From Odontocerum albicorne (taxonomy: Eukaryota; Arthropoda; Insecta; Trichoptera; Odontoceridae): 64,000 nt of DNA. The DNA lies in the NCBI GenBank assembly GCA_949825065.1, contig OX463847.1:33507164-33571163 (forward strand). The letters are read 5' to 3'. The notes below the pieces were generated by a model. It did not search any database. It had not been told where the DNA came from and saw only the letters and a program-made list of their open reading frames with translations. Made by a program: the position numbers and the translations under genes. Of the stretch, positions 21,150 to 32,708 are shown piece after piece. How positions within the stretch are numbered: position 1 is the first letter of the stretch; every line of letters begins with the position of its first letter.

Positions 21150-21940
21150 ACTGATGATGCGACATGATGATCTCCATCACAAATCAATTTATGCATATTT
21201 TCATTGTCTAGGGAAATACTAGAAGTCCATATTAGAAATCAGAAAACTATCGTTTAAAAATTGAATTATCCTTTTTTTAGACAATGTATTGATCACGTGA
21301 AAACACAGAACCGAGACTCAACTCAAATCTTGTTAATTATGTCAAAACACGGGATAAACACCACAAGTTTTCAATTAATACGTTAATATTTGTGAAAATT
21401 TCAAAGATAATAAATATAGAAAGTTTTTTTTCACATTCCACTCGATTTGAATGATTGATTATTTTTACACATAGTCGTATATCGAGTTTAAATTACTACA
21501 TTTTACTGTATAAAAATAGTTTTTTTTTGTTTCTTTTAAGGAGGAATAATTTTTTACAGCGGGAACGTTGTAATCTCGAGAAATCACCAAGTCTTTCGGA
21601 TTTTCAATATTTCCTCTCAATATGTGAAACCATCTCATCAAACGAGTTTATTTACAGCTCTTTTCGTATTGGTTTTTCGTTTCCCCTTTATTCTTACGTT
21701 ACTTTTCCTCTCTTTCTCTCTTTATCTGATTTCCATAAGATATAGAAATGTAGATGTTGCATCAGAAATTCAATTTAATTTCATGTTGTTTTCTGCATTG
21801 AAATAATATACGACTTGTGTGAATGTATACTCGAATAGTTACCAAAAATAAACTCAAAAATTGATAAACTTGCAATCCGGTGACATTTAAAAAAATGTGG
21901 CAAAAAAGTTAAAAATGACACATAATGATAAAACAATAAT
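21150..21940. other. AT-rich stretch without recognised features
   Basis: Open frames at 21455-21806 are pyrimidine-rich and hydrophobic only because of composition. No family signal. Confidence 0.55.
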
Positions 21941-21944
21941 TAAA

Positions 21945-22215
21945 GTGCCATTTAGAGGAACAGACTCTCCTCTAAGGTTATGTTACCCGAAATTAGACTC
22001 CACTATTATTAACAGGTTAAAATATTAGAAAAAAAAACACAAATTGAGTTTAAGGATATGAAGGTGGTGGCTCCGACCATAATATTGAGAACTTCTCCGT
22101 ATCTGCACATGTTTAGGTAAACATATTTGATAAAAATAAACCGCAGAAAATTTAATAAGGAAAGTTGTTGCCGTGCCTAACTGTCGAGCACCCCCTCGCA
22201 ATTCCAATATCAATT
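21945..22215 (+). repeat. Interspersed repeat R4, copy 2
   Basis: Partner of 14345-14620. Shared words include atttagaggaacagactc, cactattattaacaggtt, ctccgtatctgcacatgttt and aacatatttgat. It keeps 'gaaggtggtggctccgacca', where the other copy has a decayed equivalent. Confidence 0.55.
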
Positions 22216-22317
22216 CAGTTAGAACGCAAAGCTGTGCAATAGAGTTTTTTTCTTTTAAGTGAGTGAGTCGTTGAACACCACCAAACTCACCAACCTCACC
22301 GCTGTACTATATCCAAC

Positions 22318-22462
22318 GGCACACATAAGAGACGATCGGAGCACACATCTGAATACTAGGCGGATACCCCCGAATACTTGGCGGAAAAGGGCCTGTGTCA
22401 CTCGAGGAGAGTAAGCACACCGCGGGGTTCGAACCTACGACCTTCGTGCGGAAGTTGTTTTA
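22318..22462 (-). mobile_element. SINE-C copy
   Basis: Minus strand head cttccgcacgaaggtcg and B box ggttcgaaccccgcggtg, followed by the family body (cttactctcctcgagtgaca, ccgccaagtattcgg). The tail differs from the other two copies, with an extra near-repeat 'aatactaggcggatacc / gaatacttggcgg'. Confidence 0.65.
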
Positions 22463-22484
22463 TTATTGAAATAAATAGTATTAA

Positions 22485-22612
22485 AAGTTGTATGATAAGG
22501 TGTGTGGGCGTGGAAGAGGCGGAATATGTGTGCCAAAATAGGAAAGCCAGGTGATTTGACCTTTCTACTTACTGCAACAAAAAAACGGCATAATCGTATA
22601 TTGGTATGAGAG
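22485..22612 (+). mobile_element. NLTR-A 3' terminal fragment
   Basis: Reads ttgtatgataaggtgtgtgg, gcgtggaagaggcggaatat and gtgtgccaaaataggaaagc, aligning with the copy at 9130-9200. 3' end near caataaaaaacggcataatcg-like sequence at 22575-22595. Confidence 0.65.
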
Positions 22613-22619
22613 GATTTTA

Positions 22620-23060
22620 ATGAACTTATAGTTCGAAAGTATTTTTTCTTATCTTATTTTTTTATTTATTTGTGAAACTTGAATTTTGCAAAACAAAACA
22701 CAACCTTGAGGGTTTTTTTTATTCGCTTAGCATCTTTGAATATAAGAGATATTATAGTATTAAACTTTTAAAATATTACACTATTAAAGAAAAATTTCCT
22801 TCTCCCATAATAAATACGATACATTTATCTAGCTTGGATACTCCTCATTTAAAAATGTATTAAGAACTGAAAGCGGACGAGGAGCGTATGTAAGTTAGAG
22901 CACATCCTATGTATGAAGCAATTCAATTGAAAAATCTGCAATTGAGAAGAGGGAAAAATAAATTGTGGGAGAAATTCCAAGAGGAAAACTTTGTTACAAC
23001 GAAATGTAAAATAAATTTATGGGAAATCGTTTTTTATTTGATTTTTTTTACGAAGAATGA
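22620..23060. other. AT-rich stretch without recognised features
   Basis: No recognisable motif. 22860-22990 is purine-rich and could be a very old LINE piece. Confidence 0.45.
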
Positions 23061-23129
23061 TTGAAAAATATATACAGTACGAATGTCTGGGGAAGTTTGA
23101 TTATAACAACGAAAAGGTTTCAAAATTTG

Positions 23130-23222
23130 AAAAATAACAGATGGAAAAGAAAGAAATATAAGTCCTTATACGTAAATATGTATGGATGTGGACAAAGCCA
23201 AAATTTTGTCCGTAGATAGAAA
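23130..23222 (+). mobile_element. NLTR-A fragment, split by a younger LINE
   Basis: tatgtatggatgtggacaaa and gccaaaattttgtccg translate as CMDVDKAKILS, the family's end motif. It stops where the better-preserved reverse-transcriptase fragment begins. Confidence 0.45.
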
Positions 23223-23225
23223 ATT

Positions 23226-24110
23226 ATGAAGAGTTGTTTTCTCTACATACCCTCAAGACAAGGAGATAGTTTAAGCCCATTTCTATTTAACTTGGTTATG
23301 GATAGGATTATAGAAGAAGTTGCCGACCTTAACCTGGGATACAAGATGAGCAACAATATGCTAAACATCATATGCTATGCTGACGATGCCACCATCATAG
23401 CCGAATCAGAGGAAGACCTGCAACAAATGCTACGTCGATTCCACACTGCTTGCAAAAAATACAACATGTCTATCTTCATCAGCAAGACTAAATGCATGAC
23501 TCTAGCCAGAGAGCAATTTGGATGTAGTGTGGCGATCAACGACACACCGATTGAACAAGTAACAAAATTTAAATACTTGGGTGTTAGCATAATGTGCAAT
23601 AATGACATCTATGGCGAAGTGCTTGAACAATCACAAAAGGCTGCAGCTATTTCCGGATATTTAAAGAACACTATCTGGAAAAACAAGTATATGAACATCC
23701 AAAGCAAGGTGAGGATATACAAGACCTGAGTTCGCCCCATAATGACATACAGCATAAAGTCCAAAGCCGACACTGTCAGAACCAAAAATCTCCTTCGAAC
23801 CAGCGAAATGAAGGTACTCAGGAGTATCGCTGGCAAAGCCCTTCGTGATAGAGTACGAAACACAGAAATTCAAAGGATGTGCGAAGTTGAAGATATTGTC
23901 AGATGGGGTCGACAGAGAAGAAGGTTCTGGAACGAACACGTATCCAGAATGGCGGAACCAAGAGCCGTAAGAATGGCCAGAGACAGTGTACCCCAAGCAA
24001 GCAGACCTCCAGGACGACCTCACAAAAGATGGAAAGACAGCTGACAGTCGATGTCACAAGAAGGAAACAATGATGCAGGACCATAACAGGCCTAAAATAA
24101 GAAGAAGAAG
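23226..24110 (+). pseudogene. Non-LTR reverse transcriptase, 5' truncated (NLTR-D)
   Basis: A 167-codon frame (stop at 23727) carries reverse-transcriptase palm motifs: RQGDSLSPFLFNLVMD (residues 11-26), the catalytic YADD at 51-54, then ISKTKCM and FKYLGVSI. The same frame resumes immediately after a single TGA (VRPIMTY) and runs another 100 codons to 24044 with ADTVRTKNLLRTSEMKVLRS and RPPGRPHKRWKD, the usual C-terminus of these arthropod LINEs. It ends in a short GAA-rich tail at 24095-24107 (ataagaagaagaagat). Fingers, endonuclease and ORF1 are missing: a classical 5' truncation. One in-frame stop is the only lesion I see, so it is fairly young. Clade not resolved. Confidence 0.85.
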
Positions 24111-24114
24111 ATCC

Positions 24115-24440
24115 TCATAAGAATATTACATAATACTCGTGCATATACACCATCAACCCTTTTCTCCCTTGCGATAGTAAAAGTGAACAGCGCCAGGCTT
24201 TTCGATGGTGACACACATTTTTTTAAATTTCTTACTCTATATATTGTACAAATGACTCACCAACAACCCCTTCACAAACCTCATATCTTCTGCATGGATA
24301 TTCAAATCACTTACTTATCTAATATACGACTATATTTCGTATCATCAGCGCAATCGTCATCAGCACACGTATTAATGCAAAAAAATATTTATTCACAGCT
24401 TTTCACACACTCATATATTTAACCTCTTGCATACATCTAT
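24115..24440 (-). mobile_element. NLTR-A fragment
   Basis: Begins with agcgccaggcttttcgatgg and tgacacacat, the antisense of the family's end. Continues as a pyrimidine-rich antisense stretch (ccccttcacaaacctcatat, ctgcatggatattcaaatca). Confidence 0.55.
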
Positions 24441-24469
24441 TGTATTATTGTAATTTATATTAAGAGTAC

Positions 24470-24645
24470 ATTACACTTTCATTGTATATGTACAATTTGA
24501 CGGGTTCATTGCTAAGTAGCAATGTCTTCGAAGGAACCAGAAAGATATTAAAAGGGCTTTAAGTAAAAACCAGTCTCGAACCATTATTTTTTTCAAAATA
24601 AGTAATAACGGGATTCTAGTATTACCTTCAGGTTGGAATATAGTA
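24470..24645 (-). mobile_element. SINE-A copy
   Basis: Minus-strand tail (tacaatttgacgggttcatt, gctaagtagcaatgtcttcg, accagaaagatattaaaagg) and body (aaaccagtctcgaacc). Head decayed. Confidence 0.7.
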
Positions 24646-24784
24646 TTCTTTTTAACTAGTTTACAAAAGGTGGTGTATTTTTTTAAAGATTTATATATCT
24701 TTTTCCACTTCAAACTATAGCCAATTTGCCTGACTAATTAATATTTGAGACAAAACAATGGCTGATGTAGGTCTCAGTAAAACG

Positions 24785-24860
24785 AAAATTGGCAGACATG
24801 ACTCGAACCTACAAAGCCCCTTTTGCCAGGTGGGCGTTTTTTCATGAACTACAGCGACTT
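24785..24860 (-). mobile_element. Unassigned tRNA-like SINE head
   Basis: On the minus strand a B-box-like ggttcgagtcatgtctgcc sits about 40 bases after an A-box-like cccacctggcaaaagg. No family body follows that I can match. Confidence 0.35.
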
Positions 24861-25680
24861 ACACCCGTCATTATACATTATTTTTCTATAACGATAGTAT
24901 TATCATCATGATACTTTTCGTTATACTGAGCCTCTTAACCGGAATCGTGTTGTCTGAGTAATGTAGTGATTTCCTCTTCATAAAAATATTAATTTATTTC
25001 CTTAGATTTCCTTCAGATGATCTCACTTAATCAATTATTATTAATATATCTAGTTGCATATTTTAAATGGTACAGAAAAATATCGGTGAAGAGGCTAATA
25101 TAAAAAAATTGTTTAGTAGATTTATAAAAAAAATTGGTTTACAATTTCAGGTTTAATGGCGGGAAGATACAATAGTGAGACTGGTTATCAAAGGAAAAAT
25201 GGAAGACTCTCAATCACCCTAGAAAGAAATTAAACCAACAGCTTACCCCAAAATTATTAAAGTTACTGATCGTAAAAAATAGAACCTTATCATTATTTCT
25301 GCAGTGCGTTGAAAACGACCGCTTCGCCAAAGTCATAAGGAATAAGAAGAAAAAGTTTGCAACAAAATATATTCCAAATCTGTGAGATTATTAATATTCA
25401 GCTCAATACAAACTTGTATCTAACAGTAATAATTTATATTATTCCGCTCATTTTACCCGTTGATTTGTTCCAAAAAATATATAAATATATATTTCTTAAC
25501 AATTTCCATTTCTTACGCACTGGAGATCGATTTTCGATCCAACGCGGATTTTATCAACAAAAATTCTTCTCCTTAGTTATAGATACAGGGTGACAAATAG
25601 TCGAATAAAGAAATGAGATAAAAGAGAAAACACAGACGAGCAAAAGTTTGAAATAGAAATAAATACATTTTATTGTATTA
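24860..25680. other. AT-rich stretch without recognised features
   Basis: No repeat or coding signature found. Confidence 0.55.
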
Positions 25681-25683
25681 CAC

Positions 25684-25965
25684 TTTTGTCGTATACAGTA
25701 CAACCCGTCAGATTAATAACCAAATCATCAATGACATGTAAACAAGGAATGTTCTTATTTTTTAACACTTTTGTTGTATACAGTACAATCTGGCGGATCT
25801 ATTAACATATATGAAACCTCTTTCAAACAAACAAAAAATGTTATAGGTATCTAATGGGAAAACCAAACTGAACTTGTTTAAAAAAAATGGGTACAACGAA
25901 AATCAAACCCATAGCCCCAGGATTGGAACTCGATCTCATCAAATAGGCCACGGAGGTTAATAACG
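25684..25965 (-). mobile_element. SINE-A, one copy plus a nested tail fragment
   Basis: Two tails lie in tandem on the minus strand: cgtatacagtacaacccgtc at about 25690 and tgtatacagtacaatctggc at about 25775. The second is followed by a full body and head (B box ggttccaatcctgg decayed, catcaaataggccacggagg near 25945). Confidence 0.75.
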
Positions 25966-26795
25966 TACTGCGATTTAATTGCCGCGACCTCTCACTCCAA
26001 GAATTTATGTTAGGAAACCGGCAAGTATTAGGATAATAAATAATTTAGATGAAAAAGACACGTTAATATGATAAATACAGTTTGGAAATGAAATCCGAGA
26101 AGTCTTAATGCTAACCACTTGGCCATGGCTCCGACGTTAAGTTCTTAAACGCTAATAATTGTGGAAATAAAAATACATTTGAAAATTACTCGTGCGGTAA
26201 CTATACGAGAATATGGCATAAAATATTTAATAAGCTGTCAAAAAAATAAGATTTTTAAACAAAATCAAAACGAGAGATAAGAAAAATTATAAAATATGAA
26301 AATTCAAACATTAATTCAAAATGAAAATTCAAACATTAACAAACAACTGATTTCCTTTCTACCTACGAAAATACTCTTTGAAAGGTTTTTTTATGTTTTG
26401 ATGATTGATATGGGTGGTTTTGTTATATTTTCGTTTTGTTTTGTCAATGTATTATTCAAATAATACTTTTCCATTTAGATTATATTTTTGTGATAATTTA
26501 ATACGTTTTCTTTTGTTATAATTTGCACAATGTCTATATCTGCTTGTATACTACAACCTCTGAGACATGGTTTCCAAGACGTCTGCTTTCTGATCCGGGA
26601 GTTTGGGTACGGGAAGCCTTTTCCTCATTTTTGTAAATCATTATTTCAGTTTGTATTCACATATTAAATTTTTTACTTTCCACAATTCGTTTAAAATTTA
26701 CATCGAAAGGCAAACTATATAGTCCAAAAACGTAACCATGCTAAAAGTTCTCCAATCTGAGGAAATATAGTACCGCTTTACTAGACAACACGTGT
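25965..26795. other. AT-rich with two isolated SINE-head remnants
   Basis: A minus-strand head remnant (taaccacttggccatggctc) lies at 26105-26135. A plus-strand one (ctttctgatccgggagtttg, ggtacgggaag) lies at 26585-26620. The rest is AT-rich and unassigned. Confidence 0.5.
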
Positions 26796-27022
26796 GATGA
26801 AGTGGTCTCATTCCTTAAACACAAATTTCATGTAAGTGTCCTACATACAAAACCAATCAGCAAAAATACTCACACTGCATTCACATTCTTAGAGATATTC
26901 GTACTTAAATTTCCCGCTAACACAATATCCTTCAGTTTCAACAGTATTATTAACTCAACAACCACGTCAAAATCATGTCATATAAAATTTATTTTTTCTT
27001 TTCCATGCAAGCCTAAATAAAC
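26795..27022 (-). mobile_element. NLTR-A fragment
   Basis: Aligns with 2605-2960 and 43525-43760 (gtggtctcattccttaaaca, caaatttcatgtaagtgtcc). Pyrimidine-rich antisense of the reverse-transcriptase region; no clean frame. Confidence 0.55.
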
Positions 27023-27189
27023 GTAATGTTTACGTAATTTTTCATCAAATATCTCAGAGTAGATAAAAAATGAGGGTTGGTTTTTTTTTGCATATTGAAG
27101 TCAAAACATTAGTAGAGTTCCCATTCTTTTATTATTAATTAATTTATAATATTAATTGAAAATAATGAAGAAAAAAACGCATGGTCGCC

Positions 27190-27858
27190 CTATTTATGAA
27201 TGTACGAATACACCCCTTCCCTAGAATAAACATGAATTCCGCCTATTAAATTCCCAATATTTTCCCTCGCAAGAATATACACGGAATCCGAATCCAATTT
27301 CGAATGGCGAGCTTGCTCGAAGAACACAAATTGTTCTTGAAATTTATTATGAATTGAATTGAGTTTGAACATTGGGTTTAAGAAACGATACAGCAACGAT
27401 TAAGAAGTATACGAATATATCAAGAAAAGGGAGAATTCTCGGTTATTTAAATTAAGAGACAGTGGATTACGATTATTAAGAATTCCAGGCACACTTTTCT
27501 CTTCATTTTTATTATGCCACGTGGCACGACTTAAAAATTTCCACCATTCTCCAGACGTAAATTGAATTGGCGCATTCCTCTTAGTTTGAAGAGTATATCG
27601 CTTACGCTTCGTGTAAATTACATTTTGAATCTTTGATGGATGATTTTTCACGCATAAAATCTACATCAATTTACTTTTTATTGTGAATATATTATACGAA
27701 GATATATTTAAAAAATGTAAGCTCATCGAAAATAAATTCTTATCGACGAATTTATTTATACACACGAACATTTTTCTTACGCAAGATAAAATTCTTACAC
27801 AGGTTAAAAATTGATGAATGTTCTTTATACTGTGTGGCAATAGTCGGTTAGTTTTCAA
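27190..27858 (-). other. Unassigned minus-strand frame with only two stops
   Basis: One minus-strand frame runs from 27858 to 27190 with stops only at 27661-27663 and 27400-27402, giving pieces of 65, 83 and 68 codons. The middle piece contains KRKRYTLQTKRNAPIQFTSG and EWWKFLSRATWHNKNEE. I recognise no domain. The sequence has fewer homopolymers than its neighbours and no repeat copy in the window. It could be a decayed gene or transposon frame, or chance. Confidence 0.25.
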
Positions 27859-27859
27859 A

Positions 27860-28180
27860 ATTCCTGATTCACATTTTTTGTGATACGAATATATGACGTT
27901 GCAGAAAATTCACAAAAAATAATGAACAGTGTTTGATAAAACAAATTACTATATAATTAATATTCTTTATAATATGTGACAATAGTTTATTCAGTTTAAA
28001 GGCTCCTAACTCACGTTCTTTGTAATACAAGTACTAGTAGGTTATGCAAACGAACATTCATTATTAAAATTTATTAGTATAATTTACACTTTAAGGCAAT
28101 AACGGATTGAGTTTTAAGATTCTTAATTTACACTCTATTCGAATAGGTGGCAAAATTAATGTTTTGAAAAACAAAATACA
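27860..28180. other. AT-rich stretch without recognised features
   Basis: Weak internal repetition (tgaatgttctttatactgtg versus tattctttataatatgtgac; taatacaagtac) suggests an old tandem duplication. No other signal. Confidence 0.45.
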
Positions 28181-28184
28181 TACA

Positions 28185-28425
28185 TACCATCATGCGATAT
28201 CTCTTTTAGAATAGGCAAATAAGAAAGATCTAAACGTCTTTTTAACCATGTATACGACTTTTACCTTGTCTGCATCCATACATTCCATCTTACATGTTTT
28301 CCTTTTTCTCATATTTTTTACCTTTCCTTCAGATAAAATTTCTTTCTTTCTTTTTATCTTTCCCTCAGATAAAGTTATATTTTTCTGCTCTTCCTCACTC
28401 TACATTAATTTAAGACAAAATATTT
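28185..28425 (-). mobile_element. NLTR-A fragment
   Basis: Starts with the antisense 3' end (catcatgcgatatctctttt, aataggcaaataagaaagat) and runs into the pyrimidine-rich region, where ctttccttcagataaa is duplicated (28323 and 28363 areas). Confidence 0.55.
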
Positions 28426-28436
28426 GATTTCACGGT

Positions 28437-28615
28437 ATTACACTTTCTTCGAATGCAGTGTAATCAGGCGGACTTTTTCAATCAATCAGAAATATAGCGA
28501 AGTGAAACGAAAAAAAAACACACCTTAAGTGAAAATTAGACTAGAATTCTTTTCAAAAAATCTGGGTTCCACGAGAATCAAATCCGCAACCCACGGACTA
28601 AAAGACAGGCAGGAA
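28437..28615 (-). mobile_element. SINE-A copy
   Basis: Tail tgcagtgtaatcaggcggac, body cttaagtgaaaattagacta and gaattcttttc, and head with B box ggttccacgagaatcaaatc followed by cgcaacccacgg. Confidence 0.75.
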
Positions 28616-29380
28616 AATGATAAAACATATGTGTGAAACTTAATTTTAAATTGAAGTGTTAACACAAAGATATCAAATTAATCAGTGAAGCAGTATATTA
28701 AACTAAACAAAACTAAACAAAAAACCTCAAATAATTTGACTAAAAAAAATCCTCGTTACCACAATAATGGGTGACTTAACCCCTGTTACAATCTAACCAT
28801 GAAAAATAAAAACGACTCATCAAAAGGTCGCCAAATAATGATTTTTTTAATTCGTCAAACCCCAAAAAAGCACGGACTCGACAATATTCGGTGTGTTCTT
28901 TCATTATCTTAGCTGACGAGAGCCGTGAACATTTTTAATAAGGATGAAAGACGAAGGACAGGTAAGCTGAAGATTAAAAGAGGGAGTCATAATCCCAGAG
29001 TGATTGATGTGATGGGGGTGGGAGATCCTCGTGGGAGGGATGTTTGAAGATCGGTGAGGGATTACCGGAGGAGTCTGGGAAGGAGAGGACCGTTTACTTC
29101 TGGTAATTGTGCTGAAACTTGGGAACGAAAATTGTTTCCTTGTTCGTCAGAAACTGTGCATTAACAATATACGAGGCAAATGTAACTTATATCATTGGAA
29201 AATATTATGTAAACATGTACGTAGTATTAACTTTCATAATTGAATCTAAGCAGGATTTATTATCAATATAAACGAGATGATATAAGTTTGTGATTTATTA
29301 TTGGTTATAAAAAAAAAGCTATTTTCATTATATACAATATAAAATTAAGTGTACTGAATTAACAAAATAATGTACGTATC
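28615..29380. other. No recognised feature; purine-rich island inside
   Basis: 28940-29105 is G-rich (gatgggggtgggagatcctc, gtgggagggatgtttgaaga) and differs sharply from its AT-rich flanks. I cannot assign it. Confidence 0.45.
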
Positions 29381-29384
29381 GATT

Positions 29385-29572
29385 GAAACTTTTGTTGCAT
29401 ATATTACAACCTAGAGAGTTTATTGCCATAAAGCAATCTCTTTCGACTAATCAAAAAATTGTTAAAGAAGTCTTATGTGAAAACCATACTAGAACATTCT
29501 TTATAATAATCTAGGCACCAACTGGATCGCGCCTGCGATCCTCGGCTTGGAAGCCAACGAAATCACAGAGAA
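29385..29572 (-). mobile_element. SINE-A copy
   Basis: Tail acaacctagagagtttattg, ccataaagcaatctctttcg, body gttaaagaagtcttatgtga and aaaaccatactagaaca. Head region decayed (ctggatcgcgcctgcgatcc). Confidence 0.7.
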
Positions 29573-30138
29573 AAAATTAGATTTTTTGCATGATTACAAA
29601 AATATACTTTACAATAAATGTACATGTTGCACATGGAAACTTGAACTGTATATATGATTGACTCTTCTTCTCAATAATATTGCTCATTATTGAGTATTAT
29701 GACTGATTTTTAACGATTCCTTTTCATCCGTTCCTACAGTTCAGTTCAGTTTGAACCTACTTCCCCCCTCGCTGTTTTGGGGGATAAAATAAGTTCTCAT
29801 TTAGAACTATCTACACTAGGAGATCGAAAAATGAACTGCCCAAAGGGATTCCTACTTCAGTAGTGACACATCTAAGTGTGAAAAGGACAGTAACGGCGAT
29901 GGACTTAAGGTCAGACGTCACGGGAGGAGAAAAATGACTCGCAGCGCAGTAAACAGCGCATATAAAGCGGTTTAAAGTATGGAATTCAAATGTTGCCAAT
30001 ACTTTCGCAGCAAACTTCGAACACAGCAAAACTTTACATTGATGGCATTATATTGGAGTAGCCAATCGGTCCAAAGATGAACGGGTGTGAGGTTGGCTGG
30101 CAATCTAGCTCAAGTAAAAAAAAAACTAAATATTTAAC
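29572..30138. other. No recognised feature; moderately GC-containing segment
   Basis: 29750-30110 is less AT-rich and has a 72-codon minus-strand frame without recognised domain. Probably old transposon DNA. Confidence 0.4.
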
Positions 30139-30139
30139 A

Positions 30140-30320
30140 CTTCTAAGAAAAAATATTTTGGCGGGCTCATTGCTAGGCAGTAATTTTACTCAACCAACTA
30201 GACAAAATTAAATAAAGGAAATTACATGAAGAACATGGGATGGATGATGAAAGGAAAAAAGAAAAAGCAATTGGGAATGAAACACGTAACATTACTCATT
30301 TGAAATAAAAAAAAGGTAAC
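30140..30320 (-). mobile_element. NLTR-C 3' end, internally deleted
   Basis: On the minus strand: attactgcctagcaatgagc and cccgccaaaat (shared tail) preceded by ttcctttatttaattttgtc and, further 5', catgggatgg / aatgaaacacgt sequences shared with 11.9 and 37.7 kb. The stretch between is shorter than in the other copies by about 130 bases. Confidence 0.6.
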
Positions 30321-31890
30321 CTTTACAAAAATATCAAATCGATTCAAAAATAGATATTTCAAAACTAACGTACTAAATATTTATAAATCACTGTAGCGAA
30401 TATTTCACGTACGCTGGTTGTATATTTTTATCTTTCGAAAACGAATCCAACGACATACACAATCAAAACTTATAATTAAACAACAAAATGACGAACAAAA
30501 TTGCAGAGCCTTCCAATGTCAATCAAGTGTCGTTTCGGATATAGCTTCTCCTATCAGGTTTAATCCATGCGTCGCGGCGCGGGTTGACGCTTCGTCGTAT
30601 TAAAAATGACGACGTATTAAAAATGTTGCCGTGTTTTAGGGTGCACATACTTTAGCTTGGTTTAATTTTAGTTTTCTGTGCAATTTAATATTTTTATGGA
30701 ATTATGTAATAGTCTAGTACTTAACGTGACGGTGTTGACGAAGGACTAATGTAACTATCGTAAGAGTTATTATTTGATATTAACGAACTTGATATATCTT
30801 GTAGCCATATACAGATGCGAGGATGTATCCAATCTAATAGCTGCAGCCCCCGCCTTCATATCCTTACTCTCAACTAATTATATATTTTGTTATATTTCAA
30901 TCACAGTGAGTTCGATTTCATATTTAGAGTGTTCTCGAGGAGTCTACTTTCTAAATGGTGTTATATACTTGGAAATTTCCCTTTTATTTTTTTTTGTTCA
31001 TTATATCATATGTGTATATCCTAGACATTTACATTATTTCAGACCTAACTCAACCTGATAATATTTAGAAGTGCATACGGCTTAATTAAAAAAATCAAAA
31101 GAACACGGCACTGTTGAGGTGATATTAAATAATACTTTTTAAGATAAAGAGTTGATTTTTACGAATCGACGGAATAAGACATCAATAAAAAAATATTGAA
31201 TTAAATTTCATGTTTAAATATTATTAAAGTTTAAAAATAAAATAAAACACGTTGTTTTAAAAAAAATACTTTATATGATATAAAATTGAAAAAAAGGACT
31301 TTAAAATATTTATTTAAATGTGGTTACCCTAGTGCAGGCTGTATTAAAAATGAGTGGCAGCTTGCACGGTAAAACTGAAATCTGAAAAACAAGCACGGGC
31401 ATTTTAATTGTTTCGCGCAACACGCTATGAAATAAATATGTCACACGCTTTGTGGGGTACGGGGCCCAAAGTCACATATCCTCACTCCTTGTTTCTTTGC
31501 TCCTTATTCCGCTCTTATGACCACAATACTGAAGATGTTTTAAATCCTTATCAATTTCTTATCCTCAACTCTTTATGCCGTTTCAACTTATTTAGAAAGT
31601 TTTCTTTCATTTTGATGATTATAATGAAAAATCATTAATTTTTAAGAATCCACAATGTTATGTGAGCGAGTTCTTTAAGTAATAAATTTATAACATGTAT
31701 TTGTTCTGCTAACATTATTTTACTTTTCATGATGAACGTTTCAACTTCTTATGGTCTTATCAACAATTAAGAAATCACACAAAATATTTGTTTAGTGCAA
31801 TTTTGAAAGTAAATAGGTTGTCATTCGCGTCAACCGTTAAAGGCAGTTCATTCCACCGCAATCATTTAGGAACACTAATGTCCGGTATAC
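30320..31890. other. No recognised feature
   Basis: 1.6 kb. 30570-30620 has a short duplication (cgtcgtattaaaaatgacga, cgtattaaaaatg). Open frames at 30774-31058 and 31408-31638 have no recognisable domain. Confidence 0.5.
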
Positions 31891-31894
31891 TTAT

Positions 31895-32078
31895 GTATTG
31901 TATCAGGTGGAGCTATGTAGCAATACATTTAAAATAACTAAAAATATGTTATACATAAGTGAAAACAAGACTTGAACCATTTTTAAACTAAATTAGGTTC
32001 CAAAGGTAACTAACCCGTTACCTATTTGTTGGAAAACAGGCGGTTACTAACTAAACCAAACAGGTTGTCAGGATTAAC
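31895..32078 (-). mobile_element. SINE-A copy, highly diverged
   Basis: Order is conserved: tail remnant (tcaggtggagctatgtagca), body (cataagtgaaaacaagactt, gaaccatttttaaact) and head remnant (ttactaactaaaccaaacag). Individual words are poorly preserved. Confidence 0.5.
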
Positions 32079-32327
32079 CTCATAGTGTAATTTTTGGGCA
32101 ACTTTAGTTTAATTTTGAAATTCGGTAAATATTTATGTGGAAGAAAAAAATCTCTGTAAATACCCTTATATTTATTTGGTCGTTTCCTATTCACTTGGTG
32201 TTCGGTTTTACTGATTTAAAAAGGCATCATATCTTGTGATCACAGGTGGAAGGTCTTTCCATTCACCATTTAACACTATCAATTTTAAGAGAAAACTTGT
32301 GACCTACATGACTTTTCATTCCCTTGT

Positions 32328-32535
32328 GTTGTACTACACTTTTGTAGTATACATAACAACTTAGTGGGTTTATTATCACGTTGCAATATATTCCAACAAA
32401 TTACAAAAAAGAGGCCTTTAGAGAAAACTAGACTGGAACCCTTTTCAAAATGAATTTTTTTTTCGTGGGAAATTGAATCTGTGACCTCCGAGGTGAAAGA
32501 CAGGTATCTTACTAACTAAGCCACAAAGGTCGTCC
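32328..32535 (-). mobile_element. SINE-A copy, near full length
   Basis: Tail gtatacataacaacttagtg and ggtttattatcacgttgcaa, body gaggcctttagagaaaacta and gactggaaccc, head tgaatctgtgacctccgagg and cttactaactaagccacaaa. Confidence 0.8.
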
Positions 32536-32645
32536 TACTTCATACATCATTCCAAAGTTTTTATAAGTTTCAATGAGAATTTAAAAATATTTTGCAATTT
32601 ATTTTTATCAAACACTGTTTATTCCACTTTTTTGTGACGGTATAA

Positions 32646-32683
32646 CCCTACCGGTTTCAAGGCTTTCACCTCATCTTCAGGGG
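32646..32683 (-). ncRNA. Hammerhead ribozyme motif, HHR-4 (left arm)
   Basis: Mirror image of HHR-3 on the opposite strand of the palindrome, with identical sequence: CCC, CUGAAGA, stem II, GAAA, CCGG, UA, GGG. Confidence 0.65.
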
Positions 32684-32708
32684 AGCGCAAACAAATCTTG
32701 TTTGCGCT

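Noticed and set aside
21455..21806. Hydrophobic open frames as small membrane proteins
   Set aside because: Phe/Leu/Ser content follows from T-rich composition; two overlapping frames look equally 'hydrophobic'.
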